A DNA stretch of 64,000 bases. It comes from Novosphingopyxis sp965218915. Its GTDB lineage: Bacteria; Pseudomonadota; Alphaproteobacteria; Sphingomonadales; Sphingomonadaceae. A program made the position numbers and the translations under genes. This document shows positions 43,614-51,013 of this stretch, piece after piece. Under the pieces are notes generated by a model. The model saw only the letters and a program-made list of their open reading frames with translations, was not told the DNA's origin and ran no database searches. The first letter of the stretch is position 1. Every line of letters begins with the position of its first letter. The stretch lies in the NCBI RefSeq assembly GCF_965218915.1, contig NZ_OZ244708.1, positions 620,001 through 684,000 of the forward strand, given 5' to 3'.

Positions 43614-44366
43614 ATGACCTATTGCGTGGGCCTCAAACTCGATCGGGGCCTCGTCTTCATGTCGGATACGCGCACCAATGCGGGCGTCGACGATATCTCC
43701 ACCGTCAAGAAGATGACCTGCTGGGAAGTGCCCGGCGACCGCGTGATCGTGGTGCTGAGCGCGGGCAACCTCGCCACCACGCAAGCCGTGGTCAGCCTGA
43801 TCGACGAGCGTTCGAAGGCTCCGGCCGATCGCACGCCGACGATCATGGCGGCGCCGTCGATGTTCCAAGTTGCCACGATCATTGGCGACACCCTGCGCGA
43901 GGTGATCCGCAAGCAGGTCAAGGAGACCGGCGGCAAGCCCTCCACCTTCAACGGCACGTTGATCGTCGGCGGGCAGGTGGGTGACGGCGATCCGACGCTG
44001 TTCTACATCTATCCCGAGGGCAATTTCATCGAGGCGGGACTGGACAATCCCTTCTTTCAGTCTGGCGAAACCAAATATGGCCGCCCGATCCTGGTGCGCG
44101 CCTATGATTCGGCCATGAGCTTCGAGCAAGCGGTGAAACTGCTGCTGGTCTCGTTCGATTCGACCATCCGCGCCAACGCCGGAGTCGATCCGCCGATCGA
44201 TCTGATGGTGGTCGATCCCCAGAGCAAAAGCGTGATGCACCAGAAACGCTTCCAGCCGCACGACCCCTATTTCGCTCAGATTTCGACCGGCTGGGGTGAC
44301 GCTCTGAAACGGGCCTTCACCTCGCTGCCCGATTTCAGCTTCGGTACCGATGATTGCGAAGCCTGA
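43614..44366 (+). CDS. Anbu proteasome-like Ntn hydrolase
   Basis: 250 residues. Begins MTYCVGLKLDRGLVFMSDTR, so removal of Met exposes Thr as the N-terminal nucleophile. The beta-subunit fold follows: TCWEVPGDRVIVVLSAGNLA, FNGTLIVGGQVGDGDPTLFY, and the Gly-rich turn FIEAGLDNPFFQSGETKYGR. Anbu (ancestral beta-subunit) assembles into helical or ring-like oligomers in other species. It is 6 bp downstream of the transglutaminase gene and closes the four-gene cluster. Confidence 0.93.
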   Translation: MTYCVGLKLDRGLVFMSDTRTNAGVDDISTVKKMTCWEVPGDRVIVVLSAGNLATTQAVVSLIDERSKAPADRTPTIMAAPSMFQVATIIGDTLREVIRKQVKETGGKPSTFNGTLIVGGQVGDGDPTLFYIYPEGNFIEAGLDNPFFQSGETKYGRPILVRAYDSAMSFEQAVKLLLVSFDSTIRANAGVDPPIDLMVVDPQSKSVMHQKRFQPHDPYFAQISTGWGDALKRAFTSLPDFSFGTDDCEA

Positions 44367-44444
44367 AGACGCGACGGCGGGGTTTGATCGCGGCTCCGCA
44401 CCGGCCTATGGGTGCGTCATGACGCAGAAAGAAAGCAAGTGGCC

Positions 44445-45149
44445 ATGACCGAGGTGGAATGGTGGGAGTTCGAAAGCAGCGAAGAGATGGCCGATGCCGT
44501 AGCGGGCGATATCGGCTTCATCATCGAAAGCGCACTCGAAGCGCGCGGCCAGGCGCTGGTCGCCTTTCCGGGCGACGCGGCGCTGCAGCCGCTGTTCGAC
44601 AAGCTGGCGGCGCGCGATCTGCGCTGGAAGAATGTCACGATCGTGCCGACCGATGACCGGCTGGTTCCGGTCGACAATCCGCTGTCGAACATCGCCAATA
44701 TTGCGAAGACGTTCCTGCCGCTGGGCGCGCGCGTGCTACCGATCACCAGCGATGCGGCGGATTACAAGCTGGCGGGAAGCGCGGCAGACGCGCGGCTGAA
44801 GGATCTGCACTGGCCGCCCGATCTGGTGTGGCTGAGCGTGGGCGCCGAGGGCAGCACTGCGGCGATCTATCCCGGTCCGGACATGGACGCGGCGATATCG
44901 GGACCGACCGAGCGGCGCGCCGTCGGTCTGCGACCCGATCCGATGCCGGAGGGCGCCGCGGTCGACCGGGTGACGCTGACCGTTCCTGCAATCCGCGAAT
45001 CGCGCACCGTGCTGTTCACGATCTCGGGCCATGACGAGAAGGATGTGCTCGAGCGCGCGATCGCCGAGGGCGCCTCGTCGTCGGCGCCGGTCGGTCGGTT
45101 GTTAGGGGAATTGAAGGTGCCGGTCGATATCTACTGGCTGGAAGACTGA
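44445..45149 (+). CDS. pgl: 6-phosphogluconolactonase
   Basis: Hydrolyses 6-phosphoglucono-delta-lactone in the pentose-phosphate and Entner-Doudoroff routes. The 234 residues start MTEVEWWEFESSEEMADAVA. The SOL/DevB fold shows ALVAFPGDAALQPLFDKLA, VTIVPTDDRLVPVDNPLSN, and VWLSVGAEGSTAAIYPG. The ribosome site is weak. An in-frame GTG at 44412 could add eleven residues. Zwf or Edd are not adjacent; co-transcription with Anbu is possible but unproven. Confidence 0.88.
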   Translation: MTEVEWWEFESSEEMADAVAGDIGFIIESALEARGQALVAFPGDAALQPLFDKLAARDLRWKNVTIVPTDDRLVPVDNPLSNIANIAKTFLPLGARVLPITSDAADYKLAGSAADARLKDLHWPPDLVWLSVGAEGSTAAIYPGPDMDAAISGPTERRAVGLRPDPMPEGAAVDRVTLTVPAIRESRTVLFTISGHDEKDVLERAIAEGASSSAPVGRLLGELKVPVDIYWLED

Positions 45150-45158
45150 GCGCGGTCG

Positions 45159-45554
45159 TCAATAAGGCTTTCGGCTGCGCGGGCGACCCATCATGTCCAG
45201 TTTTTTCAGGAAATTGGGCCTTTCGTCTTTCGAACCCACCGGTTGGCGCACCTGTTTGGGATCGATCGGCCGGTCGAAGGCGATGCCGAAGCGCCCCTCC
45301 GCCTTCCACGCTACTTTACCGGTCACATCGCCCACGTTGCGCAGGTCGATATGCACGATGTCGCCGCGCTCGACCTCGACCGGCGCTTCGGCCATCAGCC
45401 CGCCCGACGACAGATTGCGTATGCGTACCGAGGTTTCGTCGCATTTGCCGGGGATACGGATCACCGCCTGCAGAAACAGGCTGTCGCGGTCCTTGTCGCG
45501 ATGGGGCGCGCCATCGGGTTCGCTGTCAAACGGTGGCAGGAACGGCTTGGTCAT
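45159..45554 (-). CDS. PilZ-domain protein
   Basis: 131 residues. PilZ domains often bind cyclic di-GMP. The core reads SVRIRNLSSGGLMAEAPVEV and RGDIVHIDLRNVGDVTGKVAW. The N-terminal region lacks a clean RxxxR, but IRIPG and the (D/N)xSxxG-like NLSSGG are present. Cyclic-di-GMP binding is therefore uncertain. The C-terminal tail is basic. It converges with pgl. Confidence 0.85.
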   Translation of the reverse strand: MTKPFLPPFDSEPDGAPHRDKDRDSLFLQAVIRIPGKCDETSVRIRNLSSGGLMAEAPVEVERGDIVHIDLRNVGDVTGKVAWKAEGRFGIAFDRPIDPKQVRQPVGSKDERPNFLKKLDMMGRPRSRKPY

Positions 45555-45667
45555 GGTCGCGTCGGTCGCCTCGAAACGGTGTTTTCAAGCCGTCGCAATA
45601 GGGCAGGGACCTCTGCAAAGCGTTAACGCGGGCGCCGAAATCATGAATTTTCGGCCGGTTTCGCCGC

Positions 45668-46144
45668 TCAATCGTCGCGCGAAATCTTCTCGCGGCGTTC
45701 GTGGCGCTCCTGCGCCTCCACCGTCATCGTGGCGATCGGGCGCGCGCGCAAACGGCCGAGCGAGATCGGATCGCCGGTCACCTCGCAATAGCCATATTCG
45801 CCGTCCTTGATGCGCCTGAGCGCGGCGTCGATCTTGCCGATCAGCTTGCGCTGGCGATCGCGCGTGCGCAGCTCGATGCCCCAGTCGGTCTCGCTGGAGG
45901 CGCGGTCGTTCTGGTCGGCCTCGCGGATCGGGCCTTCCTGCAGATTGCTCAGCGTACCGCTGGCCTCGCTCAGGATCGCGCGTTTCCACTCCAGCAGCAG
46001 ATTCTCGAAATAGCCCAGCTGGCGCTCGTTCATGAAGTCGTCGGCATCCGAAGGAACATAGCCGTCGTCATCGTCCGCGACGATCGACGCCCCTGGCATA
46101 TCTTCGGCGCTGCTCGCGCCGCCCCGATCCAAGGCTTGATCCAT
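45668..46144 (-). CDS. dksA: DksA-type RNA polymerase-binding protein
   Basis: 158 residues from the ATG at 46144, with GGAGAG five bases upstream. A coiled-coil arm (ERQLGYFENLLLEWKRAILS, ending at DRQRKLIGKIDAALRRIKDG) precedes the C-terminal globular part GYCEVTGDPISLGRLRARPI. Only one of the four zinc cysteines is kept (GYCEVTG), as in several alphaproteobacterial DksA proteins. DDDDGYVPSDADDF forms an acidic N-terminus. Acts with ppGpp at promoters. Confidence 0.9.
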   Translation of the reverse strand: MDQALDRGGASSAEDMPGASIVADDDDGYVPSDADDFMNERQLGYFENLLLEWKRAILSEASGTLSNLQEGPIREADQNDRASSETDWGIELRTRDRQRKLIGKIDAALRRIKDGEYGYCEVTGDPISLGRLRARPIATMTVEAQERHERREKISRDD

Positions 46145-46527
46145 ACCCACTCTCCAACGCGCGGGTAGCCCCCCGTTCGCCGGGGCGGCGGCCCACCGGT
46201 TTGCCATGGGCGCGGCCTATAAACAGCGCCCGGGACGCGTACAAGCATTGAGTCTCCGCGGCCGCGACAGTGGCGATCGACTGATGCCTATCGGCCACTT
46301 TCGGGCTCGTCACCCGATCGGCGCTCAATCTTCGCCAGCAAAAGGTGCCAGTTCGGGACAATAAGGCCGCCGCAACGCGATTTGCCCGATTTAGGACGTT
46401 TGGGGATGAGGATTCAGGGTTAATCGCGTTGAGCTTAACCGTTTCTTCTGGCTTCCATTGCATATCGAGAGGCGGAAAAGCGCGGACCCACCCGCTCTGA
46501 CCCTCCGCAAAACGAGAGAGAGAGCTC

Positions 46528-47646
46528 ATGTCGGTACGGATGGCCCTGGCGAAATTATGCGCATGCACCTGCGGCGGCGCGATCATTGGCGGCGGCGCCA
46601 TGCAGATCACGGACAGTCCCGCGGTGGCGCAGGAACAGGTGGCGAAGGAAAGCTATCCCAGCAAGCTGGTGAAGCGCAGCCGCACGATTTCCAAACATGC
46701 CCCCGCGCGGCGCGTCAAGCGCAGTCGCCGGACGACGCGAACGACCACCACCACCTGTGCGGCGACGCCGACGGTGGTCACGGTGGCGTCCGCGGCGCCG
46801 CAGTCGCTGGCGCCGGTACCGGTGCCCTATGGCCCCGCTCCGCTGCCGCCGTTTTTCGAAGGCGGCGGCGAGGTGATCGGCGGTTCGGGCGGCGTGCCGG
46901 TCGTCGTCGGCGGTTCGGGCGGTTTCGGCGGCGGTTTCGGCGGCGGCGGATTTTTCGGTGGCTTCGGCGGCGGCGGCGGGGGCGGCAGCGTCGTCGTCAG
47001 TTCCACCACCTCGGGCGGCACCAATACCAGCTCCTCCAACGGCGGCGTGAATGTGGACGTCAACGTCTCGAACGGCGGCAGCTCGACCTCCTCCTCGACC
47101 GGCGGCTTCTCCAGCACCGGCGGGTCGACCTCCACCTCGACGGGGGGGTCCTCGACCTCGACCGGCGGCAGTTCGACCTCGAGCACTTCGGGCGGCGTTT
47201 CGACTTCGACCGGCGGCGTGAGCACCTCGACCTCGACGGGGGGTGTGTCCACCTCCACCGGCGGGGTCAGCACCTCGTCGGGCGCGGTCAGCTCCAGCAG
47301 CACGACCTCCTCGGGCAATGTGAGCACGTCTTCGGGCAACGTCAGCACCTCGTCCGGCAACGTCAGCACCTCTTCGGGAAATGTCAGCACGTCTTCGGGC
47401 AACTTCAGCACGTCGTCCAGCTCGACGTCCTCCTCGTCGAGCTCGTCCAGCTCTTCCAGCAGTTCGTCTTCCAGCAGCTCCTCGTCGAGCGGTGGCAGCT
47501 CCGGCGGTTCGACCGGCGGCTCCACCGGCGGCACCGACGTTCCGGCACCGCCGATGGTTCTGCTGTTCGGCGCCGGCGCGGCCGCGCTGTTCGCCCGGCG
47601 CAAGCTTGGCAAAGCGAAAAAGGACGGCTTTACCGAAGCGGCCTGA
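46528..47646 (+). CDS. Ser/Gly-rich surface protein with VPAP-type CTERM sorting tail
   Basis: 372 residues. An N-terminal export signal (AKLCACTCGGAIIGGGAMQI) and a basic segment are followed by Gly-rich (about 110-160) and Ser/Thr/Gly-rich (about 165-335) regions. The latter contain five copies of SGNVSTS, encoded by 21-bp units at 47311-47415, and a run of about 20 serines. The tail has VPAPPMVLLFGAGAAALFAR then RK: a VPxP motif, one TM helix and basic residues, as in PEP-CTERM-like sorting signals. Sorting by an exosortase is inferred; none is in the window. Ends at an intrinsic terminator. Confidence 0.83.
   Translation: MSVRMALAKLCACTCGGAIIGGGAMQITDSPAVAQEQVAKESYPSKLVKRSRTISKHAPARRVKRSRRTTRTTTTTCAATPTVVTVASAAPQSLAPVPVPYGPAPLPPFFEGGGEVIGGSGGVPVVVGGSGGFGGGFGGGGFFGGFGGGGGGGSVVVSSTTSGGTNTSSSNGGVNVDVNVSNGGSSTSSSTGGFSSTGGSTSTSTGGSSTSTGGSSTSSTSGGVSTSTGGVSTSTSTGGVSTSTGGVSTSSGAVSSSSTTSSGNVSTSSGNVSTSSGNVSTSSGNVSTSSGNFSTSSSSTSSSSSSSSSSSSSSSSSSSSSGGSSGGSTGGSTGGTDVPAPPMVLLFGAGAAALFARRKLGKAKKDGFTEAA
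47311..47415 (+). repeat. Five 21-bp tandem repeats coding SGNVSTS
   Basis: Units of the form TCGGGCAAYGTSAGCACSTC (plus one base) at 47311, 47332, 47353, 47374 and 47395. Substitutions are mainly synonymous (TCG/TCC, GTC/GTG), except that the fifth unit reads AACTTC and gives Phe. Confidence 0.88.
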
Positions 47647-47669
47647 TCCGCTTTGCCGGTTACGCAACT

Positions 47670-47697
47670 AAAGGGCGGTCCCTTGGGGCCGCCCTTT
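47670..47697 (+). terminator. Intrinsic terminator after the CTERM-protein gene
   Basis: AAAGGGCGGTCCC, short loop TTG, GGGCCGCCCTTTT: a long stem with one mismatch ending in T's, 23 bp past the stop codon. Confidence 0.85.
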
Positions 47698-47729
47698 TGC
47701 GTTACGCCAAACCCAACTGCTAAAAGCGC

Positions 47730-47880
47730 CGTCGCTCCCGCGGCGGCGGGGGCCCGTTCCGTTTGTCGCGCGTGGTTGAGGCTGGATTGTTTGGCGCTAC
47801 TTCGCGCGGTGGAAATCATCCAACACCCGATCCCCGTCTGAAACACGGGATAGGTTCCCGTTTTTCGCGTGGAACGACGG
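47730..47880. repeat. Family D inverted repeat
   Basis: CGTCGCTCCCGCGGCGG and GGGGGCCCGTTCC on the left; CGGGATAGGTTCCCG and GGAACGACGG on the right. It lies between the CTERM-protein gene and the convergent host-attachment-like gene. Confidence 0.7.
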
Positions 47881-47901
47881 AAAATGCATGCGAAAGCGCT
47901 C

Positions 47902-48342
47902 TCAGCTCGCCTTGATGATCTTTTCGATCTCGTCCAGCGGATGGCCGGTCAACTCCTTGTCGACCTCACCGATCAGGCGCTTCTCCACCTCGACATGATA
48001 ATGTTTGCGCATTTCGCCGAGCGTTCTGGGCGGCGCGACCACGATCAGCTGCTCGTATTCGTTTTTGAGCGCGCGCGATTTCAGCATGTCCGCCGCGTCG
48101 GCCGCGAAGCGATCCTCGGCGAGCTGGTGAAAATCGGTTTCCTCATAGGCGCTGCGCGCGCTGCCCGAACTGGCCTGTACCCGTCCACGGCGGTTGGCGG
48201 TGAGCTCGCGGTCCGGCGGATTGTCCTCCTTGCGCTTCCCCTCCACTTCCAGATTGGGATATTCGGCATCGCCCTCGTTGCGCAGCCACAGCAGTTTTTC
48301 GCCGTCGCAGACGATCACGGCGGCATCATGGGGTATGTTCAT
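47902..48342 (-). CDS. Host-attachment-like (baeRF-type) protein
   Basis: 146 residues. MNIPHDAAVIVCDGEKLLWL, the central DFHQLAEDRFAADAADMLKS, and LIVVAPPRTLGEMRKHYHVE match proteins annotated as required for attachment to host cells, related to bacterial eRF1-like domains. Those proteins were named from an Agrobacterium phenotype; biochemical role is unknown. It starts in front of a 570-bp region without a clear gene. Confidence 0.85.
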   Translation of the reverse strand: MNIPHDAAVIVCDGEKLLWLRNEGDAEYPNLEVEGKRKEDNPPDRELTANRRGRVQASSGSARSAYEETDFHQLAEDRFAADAADMLKSRALKNEYEQLIVVAPPRTLGEMRKHYHVEVEKRLIGEVDKELTGHPLDEIEKIIKAS

Positions 48343-48446
48343 GGTTTCATTCTCCTTCTGTCCACCAACGGTCGGCTATAGGCCCGGTTGCAAAGGTCGC
48401 GATGCGAAGCGTCTTACCGCAAAACCAAGCTTATCGTCATTGCGAG

Positions 48447-48597
48447 GGCGATTATGTACTTTGCAAACCCTGTCGGATGGAAATTCAGAAACGGCATAGC
48501 TCCGCCTTTCTTTGTCCGTCATGCGATCCCGCCCGAGACCCCGGCTTTCGCTGGGGTGACGAAAAAAGGAAACGGGTTTGCAGGGTACATAATCGCC
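48447..48597. mobile_element. MITE-like element, copy 2 (151 bp)
   Basis: Ends GGCGATTATGTACTTTGCAA and CAGGGTACATAATCGCC are inverted repeats. The inner sequence GTCGGATGGAAATTCAG and GCCTTTCTTTGTCCGTCAT matches the reverse complement of copy 1 (9864-10121). It holds a reduced family A hairpin (CCGGCTTTCGCTGGGGTGAC). Flanks ATTGCGAG and ATGACGAA are not equal, so no duplication is evident. Flanking CGTCATTGCGAG and ATGACG suggest insertion into a family B repeat. It is part of the 570-bp stretch between the host-attachment and surE genes. Confidence 0.85.
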
Positions 48598-48697
48598 ATG
48601 ACGAAAGGATAACTGACATCACCGGCCGCCGCTTCGGCCTTTCCTACACCGCTCTGTTCGTGTTATGTTCTCCGCCCGCCGATGATGGAGACCGCTG

Positions 48698-49030
48698 ATG
48701 GATTCGCCCGCCTTTCGCCTTCCTGCCGCCCCGCCCCGCCGTTCCCGGAATCAGGCGCGCAAGCTCGGATTGGTTCGTCCGGGGAGACAGAAAGGGGGGG
48801 ACGTATCGCGCCCTTTGCGACCTTCCGCTCGCAACGAGGCGCTTTCAGTTCGCAACGAACCTCGTGCGCGACCCCTCGGCCGGCCTCGCGCTCGGCGAAT
48901 TCGAACCGACCCGCTACCGAATATCCGCAAACGCGTCCGCGAGCCGGCTCAGCGACGCATCATGCGTCAGATCGAGTTGCAGCGGCGTGACCGACACGAA
49001 CCCGTCGCCGATCGCCTCGAGGTCGGTTTC
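48698..49030 (+). pseudogene. Possible frameshifted gene at a G7 tract
   Basis: An ATG at 48698 has GGAG seven bases upstream (MDSPAFRLPAAPPRRSRNQA). The frame reaches a run of seven G at 48794-48800. Beyond it, the frame that looks coding by third-position G/C, FQFATNLVRDPSAGLALGEF, is offset by one base. Six G's would join the two. The joined frame would end at a TGA inside the antisense of surE. It could also be chance; no family is recognised. Confidence 0.3.
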
Positions 49031-49690
49031 ATGACCCGGCGTGTGCTCGACGCCCTGCAGCCCGAACCAGTAATAGTCGTAACCGCGCGGATCGGTGCCC
49101 TTGACGATGCTGGAGCGGCGATAATCGTGGAAACCCTGGCGCACGACGCGAATGCCCTGAACCGCGTCGGCGGCGCAGGCGGGGAAGTTCACGTTCACCA
49201 GCGTGCGGCGGGCGAAGTCCATCGCGAGCAGGGGCCGGATGACCTTGGCGCCCCAGGCGGACGCGGCGGCGAACGGCACGTCGTCGCCCATGCCTTCCTT
49301 CGCGTAGACCTGGCTCAGCGCGATCGAGCGCACGCCCGCCAGCGCGCCCTCGACGGCGGCGGACACGGTGCCCGAATAGGTCACGTCGTCGCCCAGATTG
49401 GCACCGCGGTTGACGCCGGACAGGATCAGATCGGGCCCGCGCTCCTTTCCGAGCACCTGACTCAGCGCCATCATCACCGAATCGGTGGGCGTGCCGCTGA
49501 CCGAAAAGCGCCGCTCGTCATGCCGGCGCAGCCGCACGGGGCGCGTCAGCGTGAGCGAATGGCCCGCGCCCGATTGCTCCTCGGACGGCGCGACGATCCA
49601 TATGTCGTCGGACAGCTCGGCGGCGATGCCTTCGAGGATCTTGAGGCCGGGAGCATGGATGCCGTCATCGTTTGTCAGGAGAATACGCAT
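48914..49690 (-). CDS. surE: 5'-nucleotidase SurE
   Basis: Metal-dependent 5'/3'-nucleotidase and survival protein. From the ATG at 49690 the 258 residues begin MRILLTNDDGIHAPGLKILE. The metal site is formed by NDDG, APSEEQSGAGHSLT and ILSGVNRGANLGDDVTYSGT. The C-terminal helix DASLSRLADAFADI is typical. The frame extends to 49726, but family members begin at MRILLTNDDG. It is divergent from nlpD, as parts of the surE-nlpD neighbourhood often are. Confidence 0.95.
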   Translation of the reverse strand: MRILLTNDDGIHAPGLKILEGIAAELSDDIWIVAPSEEQSGAGHSLTLTRPVRLRRHDERRFSVSGTPTDSVMMALSQVLGKERGPDLILSGVNRGANLGDDVTYSGTVSAAVEGALAGVRSIALSQVYAKEGMGDDVPFAAASAWGAKVIRPLLAMDFARRTLVNVNFPACAADAVQGIRVVRQGFHDYRRSSIVKGTDPRGYDYYWFGLQGVEHTPGHETDLEAIGDGFVSVTPLQLDLTHDASLSRLADAFADIR

Positions 49691-49757
49691 GGGCTGCGCT
49701 ATGGCGGGGCGGAGGGGCGCGTGCAAGGAGCGCGGCGTTCGGTCGCCGACCGCTATT

Positions 49758-49790
49758 CGTCATTGCCGCGGCCTGCGGCTCGCAATGACG
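49758..49790. repeat. Short family B hairpin
   Basis: CGTCATTGCCGCGGCC and GGCTCGCAATGACG around TGC. Located between surE and nlpD, in the 198-bp divergent spacer. Confidence 0.75.
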
Positions 49791-49888
49791 GAGATTGGGA
49801 ATGAAGAAACAAGGCTTATTCAAACCGACCCGCACCGGATAGTTAGATTGCTGGCCAATCGCGCGCGACCGGATTAGAAGCCGCGTCG

Positions 49889-51013
49889 ATGCGGGGTGCG
49901 ATGGCAAACAGGGGGTTCGGCTTGGCGGTCGCGATGGCCGCGACGCTCGCTGCCTGCATTCCACAGGGGCGGACGCCCGCGCCGCGCACCGCCGCGCCGA
50001 GCGGCCCCACGAAGCTCGGCCCTCTGCTCGAAACCAGCGACGGCGCGCTCGTCGCCCCGCCGCGCCCGACCTGGGACGGCGGCCGGATCGTCAGGCGCAC
50101 GCGCGACGTGGCGGGCACCGATTATGTCGTGCGATCGGGCGATACGCTGCGCGGCATCGGCAACCGCAGCGGGGCGGGATCGGAAGCGATCGCGGCGGCG
50201 AACAATCTGCCGCCGCCCTATACCATCCATCCCGGCCAGCGGCTCGTCATCCCCGGCGGGCACTATCACAGCGTCGCGGCGGGCGAGACCGGCATCGCCA
50301 TCGCCCGCGCCTATGGCGTCGGCTGGGCCGACATGGTCGCGCTGAACGGTCTGCAGGAGCCCTATATTCTGCGCATCGGCCAGAAGCTGCGCCTGCCGGG
50401 CGGCGCGGCAGTGCAGACCGCAGCCGCCGGAACTTATGCAGGGTCTGCCGCCGTGCCCGCAGTGAGCGGCGAGCGCGCCGACATGGAGCGCCGCGCCGCC
50501 GCCTTCTCGCTCGGCATCGACGATATCGTGACCGGCAGCCAGCCCGCGCTAGCCGAGGGCCGCCGCGCCGCGCCCGCCGTCGCCAAGCCGCCGGCCGCAG
50601 TGCAGACTGCCATCGCCCAGCCCGGCGCGTTCGACGGCCATTTCCTCTGGCCCGTGCGCGGGCGGCTGCTGTCCAGCTTCGGATCGAACCGCGACGGGCG
50701 CGTCAACGACGGCATCAACATCGCCGCCAAGTCCGGCACCCCGGTGCTCGCGGCCGGCAGCGGCGTGGTCGCCTATTCGGGCGACGAGATCGGCGTGTTC
50801 GGCGGGCTGGTGCTGATCGATCATGGCGGCGGCTGGATCACCGCCTACGGGCATCTCGGGCGGCTCGACGTCGTGCGCGGCGAAAAGGTGGCGGCGGGCC
50901 AGCCGATCGGCACGGTGGGGCAGACCGGCTATGTCCGCGAGCCGCAGCTGCATTTCGAGATCCGCCAGAAACGCGTGCCGATCGATCCCGCCAAGAAGCT
51001 GCCGAGCGCCTGA
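49889..51013 (+). CDS. nlpD: NlpD-like lipoprotein: two LysM domains and a degenerate M23 domain
   Basis: 374 residues. Lipobox LAVAMAATLAAC gives a lipidated Cys near residue 23. Two LysM repeats (TDYVVRSGDTLRGIGNRSG and HYHSVAAGETGIAIARAYG) bind peptidoglycan. The M23/LytM domain (about 250-370) lacks the first His and Asp of the zinc site: VNDGINIAAKSGTPV replaces HxGxD, while YGHL and LHFEIR remain. This fits an amidase activator, not an active hydrolase. An ATG at 49901 is an alternative start. Overlaps the next ATG. Confidence 0.9.
   Translation: MRGAMANRGFGLAVAMAATLAACIPQGRTPAPRTAAPSGPTKLGPLLETSDGALVAPPRPTWDGGRIVRRTRDVAGTDYVVRSGDTLRGIGNRSGAGSEAIAAANNLPPPYTIHPGQRLVIPGGHYHSVAAGETGIAIARAYGVGWADMVALNGLQEPYILRIGQKLRLPGGAAVQTAAAGTYAGSAAVPAVSGERADMERRAAAFSLGIDDIVTGSQPALAEGRRAAPAVAKPPAAVQTAIAQPGAFDGHFLWPVRGRLLSSFGSNRDGRVNDGINIAAKSGTPVLAAGSGVVAYSGDEIGVFGGLVLIDHGGGWITAYGHLGRLDVVRGEKVAAGQPIGTVGQTGYVREPQLHFEIRQKRVPIDPAKKLPSA

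Noticed and set aside
42726..44261. 511-residue minus-strand open frame
   Set aside because: It is antisense to the transglutaminase and Anbu genes, which have intact catalytic motifs. There is no ribosome site and no recognisable domain.
46555..47667. 370-residue minus-strand open frame, and a second one at 46827-47846
   Set aside because: Both are antisense to the Ser-rich protein, whose low-complexity DNA leaves all frames open. The plus-strand product has an export signal and a sorting tail; the antisense products are Arg/Ala- or Pro/Glu-rich artefacts.
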